Assembly (NCBI GenBank): GCA_002748735.1
Contig: PDTC01000009.1
Coordinates: forward strand, 49,331-113,330
DNA from: Desulfobulbus propionicus
GTDB lineage: Bacteria; Desulfobacterota; Desulfobulbia; Desulfobulbales; Desulfobulbaceae
DNA: 64,000 bases
Reading direction: 5' to 3'
The position numbers and the translations under genes are program-made. Shown here one piece after another: positions 1-7,905 of this stretch (positions are counted from its first letter, which is position 1; every line of letters begins with the position of its first letter). The notes under the pieces were generated by a model that saw only the letters and a program-made list of their open reading frames with translations, did no database searches and was not told where the DNA came from.

Positions 1-1
1 C

Positions 2-139
2 GACAATGCTGTCGTGTATTTGGAACTGGAGAAGGCTGATCTGGAGAGACTTGTACGATCTGATATGCGTACCATCGTTGTTCACCTCTTCAGGAAACAG
101 GGGGTGAATAAAATCTATCTTGACCTTGCGGGCAGATGA
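2..139 (+). CDS. C-terminal end of a LarE-like sulfur transferase (partial)
   Basis: This is the last 45 codons of a gene that begins before the window. The frame reads through to a TGA and ends in IYLDLAGR. That resembles the end of the ATP-dependent sacrificial sulfur transferase LarE, where a helix with an R..IV..L...G pattern is followed by a YVTLDL-G-R strand. LarE family members build the nickel-pincer cofactor of lactate racemase, and many act in related sulfur-insertion roles. The family's usual GS-N tail after the Arg is missing here. Only the tail is visible, so the assignment rests on about 25 residues. It is followed by about 180 bp holding the HU promoter. Confidence 0.45.
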   Translation, partial: DNAVVYLELEKADLERLVRSDMRTIVVHLFRKQGVNKIYLDLAGR

Positions 140-213
140 GTGTAGAGCAATGACTGTTTTGGGCAAATCTGCCTCAAACCTCGTACTGATCGCTCTTGGC
201 AGAGTTTTTTTCT

Positions 214-242
214 TTGACAAAAAAAATGAAGTCGTTTTAACT
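214..242 (+). promoter_or_regulatory. Candidate sigma-70 promoter of the HU gene
   Basis: A perfect -35 hexamer TTGACA at 214-219 is separated by 17 bases from TTAACT at 237-242. The -10 is weak. It lies about 75 bases upstream of the HU start codon. Confidence 0.45.
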
Positions 243-316
243 CCTAAGGTGAGTTTATGTCCGGATCTGGCAATGTCGCCTGATTACGGGAACTTATTAA
301 TCATTTGGAGGGAAGA

Positions 317-595
317 ATGAACAAAAAGGAACTCGTAGAATCCATGGCAGGAGCAGCAGAGATCAGCAAAGCCGCCGCCGAGAAAGCCTTAAATGGCATG
401 TTGTCTGCGGTCACAGAGGCACTGAAAAGCGGTGACAAGGTCACCTTGGTAGGGTTCGGTACTTTTTCCACCGCAGAGCGCGCTGCTCGTAAGGCGAAGA
501 ATCCGCAGACCGGTGCTATGATTAAAATTCCTAAGAAAAGAGTTGCCAAGTTCAAAGCTGGCTCCAAGTTGTCCGAGGCTGTACAGAAAAAATAG
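317..595 (+). CDS. HU-family DNA-binding protein
   Basis: A 92-residue histone-like nucleoid protein of normal length for HU. The sequence starts MNKKELVESMA and shows the HU pattern of an N-terminal helical pair, the dimer-core motif VGFGTFS, and a basic beta-arm region with the KNPQTG motif that contacts the minor groove, ending KAGSKLSEAVQKK. HU dimers bend and compact DNA in the cytoplasm. The ATG at 317 is chosen because GGAGG (307-311) lies five bases upstream; a TTG at 305 overlaps that site and is unlikely. A monocistronic unit is suggested by the promoter at 214 and the hairpin at 705. HU, IHF-alpha and IHF-beta are related, but the residues match HU better. Confidence 0.95.
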   Translation: MNKKELVESMAGAAEISKAAAEKALNGMLSAVTEALKSGDKVTLVGFGTFSTAERAARKAKNPQTGAMIKIPKKRVAKFKAGSKLSEAVQKK

Positions 596-704
596 CAGAT
601 TTGTGTTTACGGCCGTAGAACAACGGCAAAAACACAGTTGATATGGCCTGGGAAACGAGGTCTGACTGCCCGGTTCAGCCCTGCCATGATACTGCCTCCC
701 GTCA

Positions 705-752
705 TACTCTCGAAGCCCTATACTCTGTACAGGGCTTCGAGAGTAGTCTTTT
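705..752 (+). terminator. Probable rho-independent terminator of the HU gene
   Basis: Fifteen perfectly paired bases (705-719 with 731-745) form a stem containing CGAAGCCCT/AGGGCTTCG around an 11-base loop, followed by the T-rich TCTTTTCT. It sits 110 bases after the HU stop. The T-tract is short, so efficiency is uncertain. Confidence 0.6.
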
Positions 753-1126
753 CTCGTAGAAGTTGCAGCCAGGAAAACAGGGGTTAGGTTATCGAAACAA
801 CGAAATAACTTTGGATCGCGACCTCTGTGATTTCGAAAATATTTTGTAAGAGTCCGCTGGCGATGATAACGTTATATTGAGTGAGAGCCAACAAAACCTT
901 ACAGGCGGTTGGGAATTCACGTCTGTTTGACAACCAAACCTTCCTCTTTCAGGCACAGAAGACGCTCTTGGCAGGTGAGAGATTATACCTCTCTATAGAG
1001 ATTTCCCATAAGAAAACCACACCACGTTTACCAAAGAGGGGCTTGAGTATCATGAACCTCGTCTGTCGAGCCCAATGACTTGGATGAGTAGTAGTTGCCG
1101 AGTTCTGGCTTGAAAAAATCCAGCCT

Positions 1127-1198
1127 AAAAAACTTGTTGAGAAAATTTTGTTTTCATAGATGAAAAACAAAACATAGCGTTAATCCAACAAGTTTTTT
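1127..1198. terminator. Compound hairpin, probable terminator of the protease gene
   Basis: Outer arms AAAAAACTTGTTG (1127-1139) and CAACAAGTTTTTT (1186-1198) pair perfectly over 13 bases. Between them lies a second stem, TTTTGTTTTCAT against ATGAAAAACAAAA, with one bulge. Read on the minus strand it lies about 95 bases after the protease stop and its stem ends in a run of T, as a terminator should. The A/T runs on both sides would let it work in both directions. Confidence 0.5.
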
Positions 1199-1292
1199 TC
1201 CACAAACAACAGCCGTAATGTATCCCAACGGGCGTAGAGCGCAAGATTTCGTATTTTAGAGAAATTGTTCCTCAAGTTACTCAAGACCCAAA

Positions 1293-3473
1293 CTAGTTTG
1301 ATAAAAGAAGTAACCATGGCAGACTTGTAGGTTTACCAACCCGCCCTTTCCGGACCTTAAAAACATAATGCCCAAGCTGATTGCTGTTGTATTTTCCCGA
1401 GGTCAGAGCATGAGGACCACCATCGATAAAAGACCCGTTGATGGCCGAGCCTTGCATCTCGTAAAACGTCCCAGGCTGACCGGTGCCATTTGAAAAACCT
1501 ACACGGGCGGAATGCCCGCCAAATCCACCAGTTCCACCACTTGCATCACCAGTTTCCCACTTGATACGCTGGTAGCTAAAGATAATATCAAAATCGCCGA
1601 CCCTGATATCTCTTCTGTCAACGAAAATTAACTGAAAACTGTTGCGAGGTGATCCATGTTTATAAAAGTAGCCCACATTAAACCAGTTGACGCCAAAGGC
1701 CTTGGCACCGTTCATCACCCCCCTTCCATATTTTACGTTTGAAGAATTTCGCGTATCAACATCAGCAAAAAAGGGAGCTATAATCTTACGGGTCGTCGAC
1801 GTCAAGCTATAAGGAGTAAAAGTACGCTGGGGAGCATCAAAAGTTACATTGCCGTTATTATTAACAAATACAGAAGTATACCAACGATCGAAAAATTTAA
1901 CGGGGAATCCCAGTGCTATTCGCCCGGTGGACTGATCGTCATTACTTGGCAGAGTAAGTCCCTGAAAGTTTTGCAGTGTTATTGCCGTCGTTGTCCCCCT
2001 GCCCTCGTAGCCCGACAAAACCGTAGGCCCCTCACCACTACCTGGGGCCAACCAGTCTTTCAGGCGCGTTGCCGAAGAGCCGCCACCCTCCCACGAATCG
2101 GCCAACCGACCAAACCAGTCGGGATCATTATTATCGCAAGCAGCACCTCCTCCGTGAAGTTGCCCCACAAGACGTTTGTTGGAATCCCATAGACCAGAAC
2201 CTGATGAACCTCCTTCCGTAGTGCCCTCATCCCAATGGTCTACGCGGAAATGCGTGCCATCACCCGGCGATTCTCCGCCAAGGTAACTCGTCACTGATAT
2301 CGGAGCAGTACCTGAGTTGGAAATGCGTTTGGCATGTCCACGAGGATGATGAATACAGACACCGAAGGTTGGATTTCCGCCGGTTCGGTCCCAACCAGAC
2401 CAGAATGCATCTGTGGTTGGCTCAGGTGAGTTCGACAACTCCAGGAGGGTAAAATCACTTGGCCCGTATGTTGCCCGTAAAATGGCGCCACTCTGAGATG
2501 CCCCTGATAAGGGAAGAGGGGAGCCACTCTCCCAGCTTCCTGGAGACCGACAAGTGCGGCTTTGATAATCCCAGGTGACAACTACCGTTGCAGCGACACT
2601 GCTGCTGGAGACACAGTGATGCGCAGTGAGGAAATATGGTTTTCCGTCATTGCGGGTATTATTAATCAGGCTGCCAGTACAAACATAACTGCTACCATTT
2701 TTGGTATAGGAATATCTCCCCACTGAACGGATTTGTTTGGAAGCCCATTGGTTGTTACACGCGACATCAACGTTACAGGATCCTGCTTTATCTCCTCTAT
2801 TACAGGCGTCTGAGTTTTCACTCCCAGAGATACCTCTGTATATATGTGATACTGAACCAAGAATCAAGGTTAAGGTCTCGATAGACTCTCCTGGTATAGT
2901 CAGCTCAAGAACAGCTTCTTCTCCCGGGATTATGGGGGTCCAAAGTTGGCCATTGATATTGTTATCCTTAACGGTATAAGGGCCGACCCTCCTAGCGCGA
3001 TCTATAGAATAAACAGATAACCTGGCTTTATCTGGCATAGAATAGGAGGTAAATCCAAAGCTCAAACCAAGAGCACCAGAAGATTTCACGCGCAAGCGCC
3101 AAAGGTAGTTTCCATCAGGAAGTTCCTCCCACGTCCCCCTTGATTCTCCTTGTGGAGAGTTGAGGGTATATAGATCAGGCGAGCCAGTATTCACCTTCAT
3201 TTCGCTAGCAAGACCAATTCGATAACCACTCTTATCTGGAGAACTTGTTTTTTTCTCTGCATCCTCAGCGAGAGCTTTTTCTACATCCAAATCAGGTAGT
3301 TCAAGAAGATCCACTTGCTGCAAAGGTAATAGTTGAGCATCCTTTTGCAAGGCTAGCTGGTCCTTATAATGATCTTCTCCCCAGGCCACTCCACCAAGAA
3401 CAAAAACCAACATCACCAAAAGTACTGTTATCTTTTTCATTGCATTACTTGTATTCGTAGTTTCGTGGTTCAT
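1293..3473 (-). CDS. Secreted trypsin-like serine protease with nidogen-like C-terminal domain
   Basis: A 726-residue exported protein. An N-terminal hydrophobic segment (MKKITVLLVMLVFVLGGVAWG) is a signal peptide. A region of about 200 residues follows as a likely propeptide or sandwich domain. The S1 protease domain resembles lysyl-endopeptidase-type bacterial trypsins: His in LTAHHCV, Asp in SDFTLLEL, Ser in GGSSGSGLWD, with several Cys pairs. The C-terminal 200 residues match the NIDO (nidogen extracellular) fold, with VFVNNNGNVTF, APFFADVDTR and WFNVGYF. The protein ends in a short hydrophobic tail LPWLLLL. The start at 3473 is preferred over 3491 because AGGG lies six bases upstream; a Met at 3440 is a third option. 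Substrate unknown; secretion and proteolysis are well supported. Confidence 0.85.
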   Translation of the reverse strand: MNHETTNTSNAMKKITVLLVMLVFVLGGVAWGEDHYKDQLALQKDAQLLPLQQVDLLELPDLDVEKALAEDAEKKTSSPDKSGYRIGLASEMKVNTGSPDLYTLNSPQGESRGTWEELPDGNYLWRLRVKSSGALGLSFGFTSYSMPDKARLSVYSIDRARRVGPYTVKDNNINGQLWTPIIPGEEAVLELTIPGESIETLTLILGSVSHIYRGISGSENSDACNRGDKAGSCNVDVACNNQWASKQIRSVGRYSYTKNGSSYVCTGSLINNTRNDGKPYFLTAHHCVSSSSVAATVVVTWDYQSRTCRSPGSWESGSPLPLSGASQSGAILRATYGPSDFTLLELSNSPEPTTDAFWSGWDRTGGNPTFGVCIHHPRGHAKRISNSGTAPISVTSYLGGESPGDGTHFRVDHWDEGTTEGGSSGSGLWDSNKRLVGQLHGGGAACDNNDPDWFGRLADSWEGGGSSATRLKDWLAPGSGEGPTVLSGYEGRGTTTAITLQNFQGLTLPSNDDQSTGRIALGFPVKFFDRWYTSVFVNNNGNVTFDAPQRTFTPYSLTSTTRKIIAPFFADVDTRNSSNVKYGRGVMNGAKAFGVNWFNVGYFYKHGSPRNSFQLIFVDRRDIRVGDFDIIFSYQRIKWETGDASGGTGGFGGHSARVGFSNGTGQPGTFYEMQGSAINGSFIDGGPHALTSGKYNSNQLGHYVFKVRKGRVGKPTSLPWLLLLSN

Positions 3474-3538
3474 ATCTACCCTGGTAGTCATAATTTTTAA
3501 GATGATGCCTGTTGTTATTGTCGAGAAAATTTTAGCTA

Positions 3539-3685
3539 AAGCGAGTTGAGCGGCTTAGCGGCAGGCCGGCAGACGAAGGCTGACGGGAAGCGCGCTCGAA
3601 TGATTTCCGGTGCGCGAGTTAGCGCACATCGGAACTAATCAAGCGAGTGCAGAGCGCAACTCGCTGTTCCGGCGTGCCTAGCGCG
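3539..3685. repeat. GC-rich nested inverted-repeat element of unknown type
   Basis: AGCGAGTTG at 3539-3547 pairs with CAACTCGCT at 3656-3664, enclosing an imperfect hairpin around TCCGGTGCGC...GCGCACATCGGA. It is followed directly by GTTCCGGCG...CGCCGGAAC (perfect 9-base arms, 9-base loop) ending near 3692. The layout resembles a folded recombination site or a mobile repeat, but it lacks a convincing attC core (the end reads GTTAGCC rather than GTTRRRY). Confidence 0.35.
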
Positions 3686-3869
3686 CCGGAACACACTGTT
3701 AGCCATCCAATGCAAAACTGTTACTACTTTCTTTTACCCCAAACTCAATACAGAAAAAATGACAATTTCATTAGACTAGCCTACTATACCATATCGCCAT
3801 GGTCGTATGGCACCACTTTTATGTTTTTTTTTGCTCAACATGCTTCTTTTGACAATATCTTGTAAGTAT

Positions 3870-3953
3870 CCACCGGTAAAATCGGTGGTTTTATAATTGT
3901 GAACCGCTCAAAGCGGTATGGTAAAAAGATCTGCTGACCACCATTCGGTGGTC
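3870..3953. repeat. Cluster of three short perfect hairpins
   Basis: Three hairpins stand within 84 bases: CCACCG/CGGTGG (3870-3888, followed by TTTT), ACCGCT/AGCGGT (3903-3917, three-base loop) and GACCACC/GGTGGTC (3936-3953, four-base loop). Short, foot-like hairpins at this spacing are typical of the ends of IS200/IS605-type elements or derived solo repeats. No transposase is nearby, so this would be a remnant or a non-autonomous copy. The first hairpin with its T-run could also simply be a terminator. Confidence 0.3.
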
Positions 3954-4226
3954 GTCTCTTTGCTGAACAGAGACAATTGTTCGATACGACTGTCTTTTTT
4001 CCTTCATTTTGAATAGTTGTGCGCCTCACGACCTCCATGACTGAACAGTTTACGTTTTAAACAACACTGTCAACCAACGTCGTGAGATTCACCTGTGAGG
4101 GACTCCATACACGGCAGGCGTCAACTCTTTGGCGACGATGCAACCGGCAGGCAACTGAACAGGCAAAAGGGCAAATCCAGTGGTGCCCAGGCAGGGCACG
4201 CCTTGCCGCAGCCATGTCCTTCCTTT

Positions 4227-5531
4227 TCAAAGGAGACTGGCCGGCTGCCCGGTTGAGGCCAGAACACTGGTCCAGAGTTTCCCGTTGGGATCAACCTTCT
4301 TCCTCGAATGGACGACCATAGGGATAGGCACATGGGTGAACTGATTATTCCAATGCCCCACCAGCATATTCGTGCGACCAGACATACCAGCATGCACGGC
4401 ATACTGCCCCAGCTGTAGGCAAAAGGCAGAGTCTGAAGCCGAAGCTTCGGTGGAACGAATCATATAGCTGGGGTCTATATATTTCAGCGAGATATCCATG
4501 CCCTGCGCCTTAAAATACCCCTTAATCTGCTCCTTCAGCAAGGCACCAATATCGCCGAGCCTGCGATTACCCGAAGCGTCTTTGCCAAGATCACCGCCAA
4601 ACAGATTCTGGCCGGCGCCCTCACCGACGACGATCACCGCATGGCCGCGAAGGCGCAGCCGCTTCTCCACTGCCTCCAGGAAGGTCCCCAGCGAGAACGG
4701 CACCTCCGGAATAAGGCAGAAGTTGACCTCGTTGTTGGCCAGGGTCGCCGCCGCAGCGATAAAGCCGGATTCACGGCCCATGAGCTTGACCAGACCGATC
4801 CCGTTACGGGCACCGATGGCCTCCACATGGGCAGTGGAGGTGGACCGTCGTGATTCGGCCACCGCGGTCTGATACCCAAAACTGATGTCGACATTTTCGA
4901 TATCGTTATCAATGGTCTTGGGAATACTGATCACGCTGATATGCAACTTACGTGCGGCAATCTCCTGGGCGATTGCCGCAGCGCCACGCAAGGTGCCATC
5001 ACCCCCAATGGTGAAGAGGATGCCGATGCCGAGTTGCACCAGGGTATCGACCATGACCTTAGGTTCCTGAGGCCCCCGGGAGCAACCCAGCATGCTGCCA
5101 CCGTTTTTGTGGATACCGTCGACCAGTGCTGGTGCCAACTTCATCGGCGCATGGTAGTATGCAGGATTGAGCCCTTCATAACCATAGCGAAACCCATAAA
5201 CATCCTTCACGGCGTAGTGGTGATGAAGGCTTAGGACGATAGCGCGAATAACATCGTTGAGTCCCGGGCAGAGGCCACCGCAGGTGACGATGCCGCAACT
5301 GAGGATATCCGGATCAAAAAAAATGCGTTCCCTGGGTCCTGCCATCTCAAAGGCCGGAAGAGGTACACCCCTTAAAAAATAGGGCTCGATCTCTTTGGGC
5401 TGGGTATGGTAGAGGACCAGATCGTCATCCTGGGTAAAGGAAGTCCCCCGCATGGGAGAGGTGCGCATGCACTCACCCAGCGTGTCCACAAGAAAATTGC
5501 GGTGATCCAGCAGACCATCAATCCCTTTCAT
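4227..5531 (-). CDS. ATP-dependent 6-phosphofructokinase
   Basis: A 434-residue phosphofructokinase, phosphorylating fructose 6-phosphate to fructose 1,6-bisphosphate in glycolysis. The nucleotide loop reads TIGGDGTLRGA; Gly after GGD marks the ATP-using type, where PPi-using enzymes have Asp. The catalytic strand is PKTIDNDIENVD, and GLCPGLNDVIR, MGRESGFIA and IPEVPF are also present. GGDG combined with PKTIDND is typical of the long clade that contains plant ATP-PFKs and the TP0108-type bacterial enzymes. The start at 5531 is chosen because GGAG lies seven bases upstream and the N-terminus then matches the clade; the frame is open for 11 more codons. The final residues (TSVLASTGQPASLL) look lower in similarity. 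Neighbours give no operon context. Confidence 0.9.
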   Translation of the reverse strand: MKGIDGLLDHRNFLVDTLGECMRTSPMRGTSFTQDDDLVLYHTQPKEIEPYFLRGVPLPAFEMAGPRERIFFDPDILSCGIVTCGGLCPGLNDVIRAIVLSLHHHYAVKDVYGFRYGYEGLNPAYYHAPMKLAPALVDGIHKNGGSMLGCSRGPQEPKVMVDTLVQLGIGILFTIGGDGTLRGAAAIAQEIAARKLHISVISIPKTIDNDIENVDISFGYQTAVAESRRSTSTAHVEAIGARNGIGLVKLMGRESGFIAAAATLANNEVNFCLIPEVPFSLGTFLEAVEKRLRLRGHAVIVVGEGAGQNLFGGDLGKDASGNRRLGDIGALLKEQIKGYFKAQGMDISLKYIDPSYMIRSTEASASDSAFCLQLGQYAVHAGMSGRTNMLVGHWNNQFTHVPIPMVVHSRKKVDPNGKLWTSVLASTGQPASLL

Positions 5532-5871
5532 GTCATGTCTCCGCCGTACTGTAGCCCCTGGCATATTCCATTCGTTTGTCTTGAAGATAATACATTGAAG
5601 GACTCCCTCTTCTGCGTACCTGGAGTACGCGGATAAATCAAGGTTCAGCCACCCTCAGAAGAGAGAAATCCAGCGATTCGTGCCATGCAGGCAGCAGGGC
5701 AGTACTTCCGAGTATGCTTGAATAGCCTTACAAAAAAAGTATACGGCACAATCCTCGTCGCTGCAAGCCCGGCTGCGCGAGGATTGTGGCAAACGACACC
5801 TCACCAGGATATCTCCTGCGCAAATATACCCACCATGACCACAAAAAACCTTTGGTTTGTGGGACGTTGCC
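5532..5871. other. Intergenic region between divergent genes
   Basis: About 340 bases between divergently transcribed phosphofructokinase and MFS genes, so it must contain both promoters. I cannot place convincing hexamers and see no gene. Confidence 0.5.
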
Positions 5872-7152
5872 ATGTATCTTCTCGTCATGCAAAACTCTGC
5901 CGCTAACAACTCCTGGAGGCAACGGATCCAGGTGCTGAGGATCTTCCTGCCCTTTGCCGGCGGTTATTTCCTTTCATATCTATTCCGGGTTGTCAATGCG
6001 GTTATCGCCCCGAATCTCGTCGCAGATATCGGTGTTGGCCCCTCAGCCCTGGGACTGCTGAGTGGGGCCTATTTTATCGCTTTCGCAAGCTTTCAGCTGC
6101 CCCTGGGAATTCTCCTGGACCGCTTTGGCCCACGAAAGGTAGAAGCTGTCCTGCTGCTCTTCGCGGCACTAGGCGCTTTCCTGTTTGCCGGAGCTCAGAG
6201 CGTTGTCGCGCTGGTAATTGCCAGAGCCTTCATCGGCTTCGGGGTTTCTTCCTGTCTGATGGCAGCCTTCAAGACCTACACCTTCTGGTTTCGCCGAGAA
6301 CGCCTGCCAATGATCAACGGTATCCAGATGGCTTCTGGCGGCCTGGGAGCCCTGGCAGCGACGGCTCCCGTAGAGATGGCCCTGGGGTACACTGACTGGC
6401 GCGGCGTGTTCAACGGCCTGGCCCTGTTGACCATCCTCGCAGCGCTCCTCGTGTATTTTGTGGTACCAGGAAGAAATACAGGACGAAACGTCGAACCTCT
6501 GCACAGTCAGTTAAGGGGCTTACGAGAGATTTTCACCAGTCTGTCCTTCTGGCGCATCGCCCCTCTCACGACCATGTCCCAGTCGTCGCTCATCGCCATT
6601 CAGGGGTTGTGGGCCGGACCCTGGCTCGACCATGTTGCTGGACTGGAACGGGACGCTGTCGCTTTTATCCTGTGCTGGGTCGCTGTTGCCATGATCGCCG
6701 GCTTTATCTCGCTTGGTGCGGTGGCGGAACGACTTGCGCGCAGAGGCATTCCTCTCATCCTTACCTCTGTTGCCGGCATGACATTTTTCATGTTCATGCA
6801 GGCCGTTGTCCTGCTGGCACCGGTCACCTGGTCACTGCCTGTCTGGATCATCTTTGGCTTCTCCGGCACCTCAGGCATCCTCAACTATGCCGTACTTACA
6901 GAGAGCTTCCCGGTACGCCTCTCTGGCCGGGTAACCACCTCGGTAAATCTCCTGGTCTTCATCGCCGCCTTCTCCAGTCAATGGATGATCGGCGCGATCA
7001 TCGAACTCTGGCCACCAGCTGCAGATGGCAGCCTCGCCGCCCCAGGCTTCCGAGCCGGTTTTACGGCAGTGCTTGTCCTCCAGGTCATCGGGCTTGTCTG
7101 GTTTTTGATCGCGACAAAAAAACTTCACTCCTCACCCTCGGCAAACCCTTGA
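5872..7152 (+). CDS. MFS transporter
   Basis: A 426-residue major facilitator with about twelve hydrophobic segments. The motif-A-like loop between helices 2 and 3 reads GILLDRFGPRKVE, and a long central loop (residues about 185-205) divides the two halves. The N-terminal half is GPSALGLLSGAYFIAFASFQ-like, as in the nitrate/sugar-phosphate-type MFS groups, but nothing fixes the substrate. It acts in the inner membrane. The start at ATG 5872 is preferred; a TTG at 5857 and an ATG at 5887 are possible, and no clear ribosome site decides. It stands alone, followed by a weak GCCCC/GGGGC hairpin near 7198-7218. Confidence 0.85.
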   Translation: MYLLVMQNSAANNSWRQRIQVLRIFLPFAGGYFLSYLFRVVNAVIAPNLVADIGVGPSALGLLSGAYFIAFASFQLPLGILLDRFGPRKVEAVLLLFAALGAFLFAGAQSVVALVIARAFIGFGVSSCLMAAFKTYTFWFRRERLPMINGIQMASGGLGALAATAPVEMALGYTDWRGVFNGLALLTILAALLVYFVVPGRNTGRNVEPLHSQLRGLREIFTSLSFWRIAPLTTMSQSSLIAIQGLWAGPWLDHVAGLERDAVAFILCWVAVAMIAGFISLGAVAERLARRGIPLILTSVAGMTFFMFMQAVVLLAPVTWSLPVWIIFGFSGTSGILNYAVLTESFPVRLSGRVTTSVNLLVFIAAFSSQWMIGAIIELWPPAADGSLAAPGFRAGFTAVLVLQVIGLVWFLIATKKLHSSPSANP

Positions 7153-7293
7153 CTGCTGTAGAACAGACCAAAATGACGAGCCATAGCCCCTGTCAATGCC
7201 CCTGTTTTTTCCGGGGCACCAAGCCTTGTCTTTTTCTCACCCCTTGATATATACTTAAAAAAAACAGATGTTTTCTTTTAACAGGAGCAGACT

Positions 7294-7905
7294 ATGTGCT
7301 GTTTTCCTCCAGATGCAACCTCCAGGAGACGCCGTGGAGAGGAGTTGCCAGCCAACCGCCTCCCAGCTTTTCCTGCCATCACCGAGTACTGCGGCAATCT
7401 CCTACTGCTGTTGACAGTACTCTGCTTCTTTGTGGCTCCAGCCTGGTCCGGAGAGGCAAATATTTCCCCATCATCTCTTATCCCCTCATCCAGCGGAAAG
7501 GTTGTCCTGCGTATCATTGCCAACGATCGTCACCTGACGTACACCCTTGCCGAGATCGAAGCATTAGGGCTCAAACGCCTGGAAACATCGACCTACTGGC
7601 CGGAAGACTCCCGCATCCACCAGGGAGTTCTCCTGATTGACCTGCTGGAACATGCCGGTATTGCCACCGCCTCAAAAATACAGGTTGAAGCGCATGACAA
7701 CTATGTCACGGAAATTCCCCGATCCGACTGGGAAACCTGGCCGGTCTTTCTGGCAACCCGCCGTGACGGTTTTCCCTTGCAGCTCAGGAAAAAAGGACCA
7801 CTACGCATCATGTACCCGAAAGATGCAGGTGGCGCAGTGGCCCAAGATCATATGCGCAACCGATGGATCTGGTCGATCAAAAAAATTCTGGCAATTATGC
7901 CATGA
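7294..7905 (+). CDS. Periplasmic molybdopterin-oxidoreductase-fold protein, no cofactor cysteine
   Basis: A 203-residue exported protein. Residues about 34-52 are a hydrophobic signal segment preceded by an arginine-rich n-region. The mature part has the sulfite-oxidase-type molybdopterin-binding fold in reduced form: LTYTLAEIEALGLKRLE, HQGVLLIDLLEHAG, VEAHDNYVTEIPRSDW and a C-terminal GPLRIMYPKD. Enzymes of this fold hold Mo through a conserved Cys; the mature part has no Cys at all, so it is probably not a redox enzyme. AGGAG at 7283 supports the start. Its stop overlaps the start of the downstream histidine kinase (ATGA at 7902-7905), so the two are made together. I infer that it is the periplasmic partner or ligand sensor of that kinase. 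Confidence 0.8.
   Translation: MCCFPPDATSRRRRGEELPANRLPAFPAITEYCGNLLLLLTVLCFFVAPAWSGEANISPSSLIPSSSGKVVLRIIANDRHLTYTLAEIEALGLKRLETSTYWPEDSRIHQGVLLIDLLEHAGIATASKIQVEAHDNYVTEIPRSDWETWPVFLATRRDGFPLQLRKKGPLRIMYPKDAGGAVAQDHMRNRWIWSIKKILAIMP

Larger units (their letters stand above)
596..1292. other. Intergenic region without a gene
   Basis: About 700 bases between HU and the convergent protease gene. I see no credible coding sequence in either direction. It holds a strong hairpin at 705-745 and a compound hairpin at 1127-1198, which look like the terminators of the two flanking genes. The stretch between them shows nothing recognisable. Confidence 0.6.
3474..4226. other. Intergenic region with structured non-coding DNA
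   Basis: About 750 bases between two minus-strand genes with no credible gene. The first part (3539-3685) is GC-rich and full of nested inverted repeats; the middle (3870-3953) holds three short perfect hairpins in a row. Both are listed separately. The rest shows nothing I recognise. Confidence 0.6.

Noticed and set aside
3539-3705. An integron attC site
   Set aside because: The ends do not fit the RYYYAAC/GTTRRRY core, and there is no integrase or cassette array.
6609-7247. A 212-codon frame inside the MFS gene
   Set aside because: It is rich in Cys, Arg and His as expected of an out-of-frame reading of a membrane protein, and the MFS frame is clearly coding.
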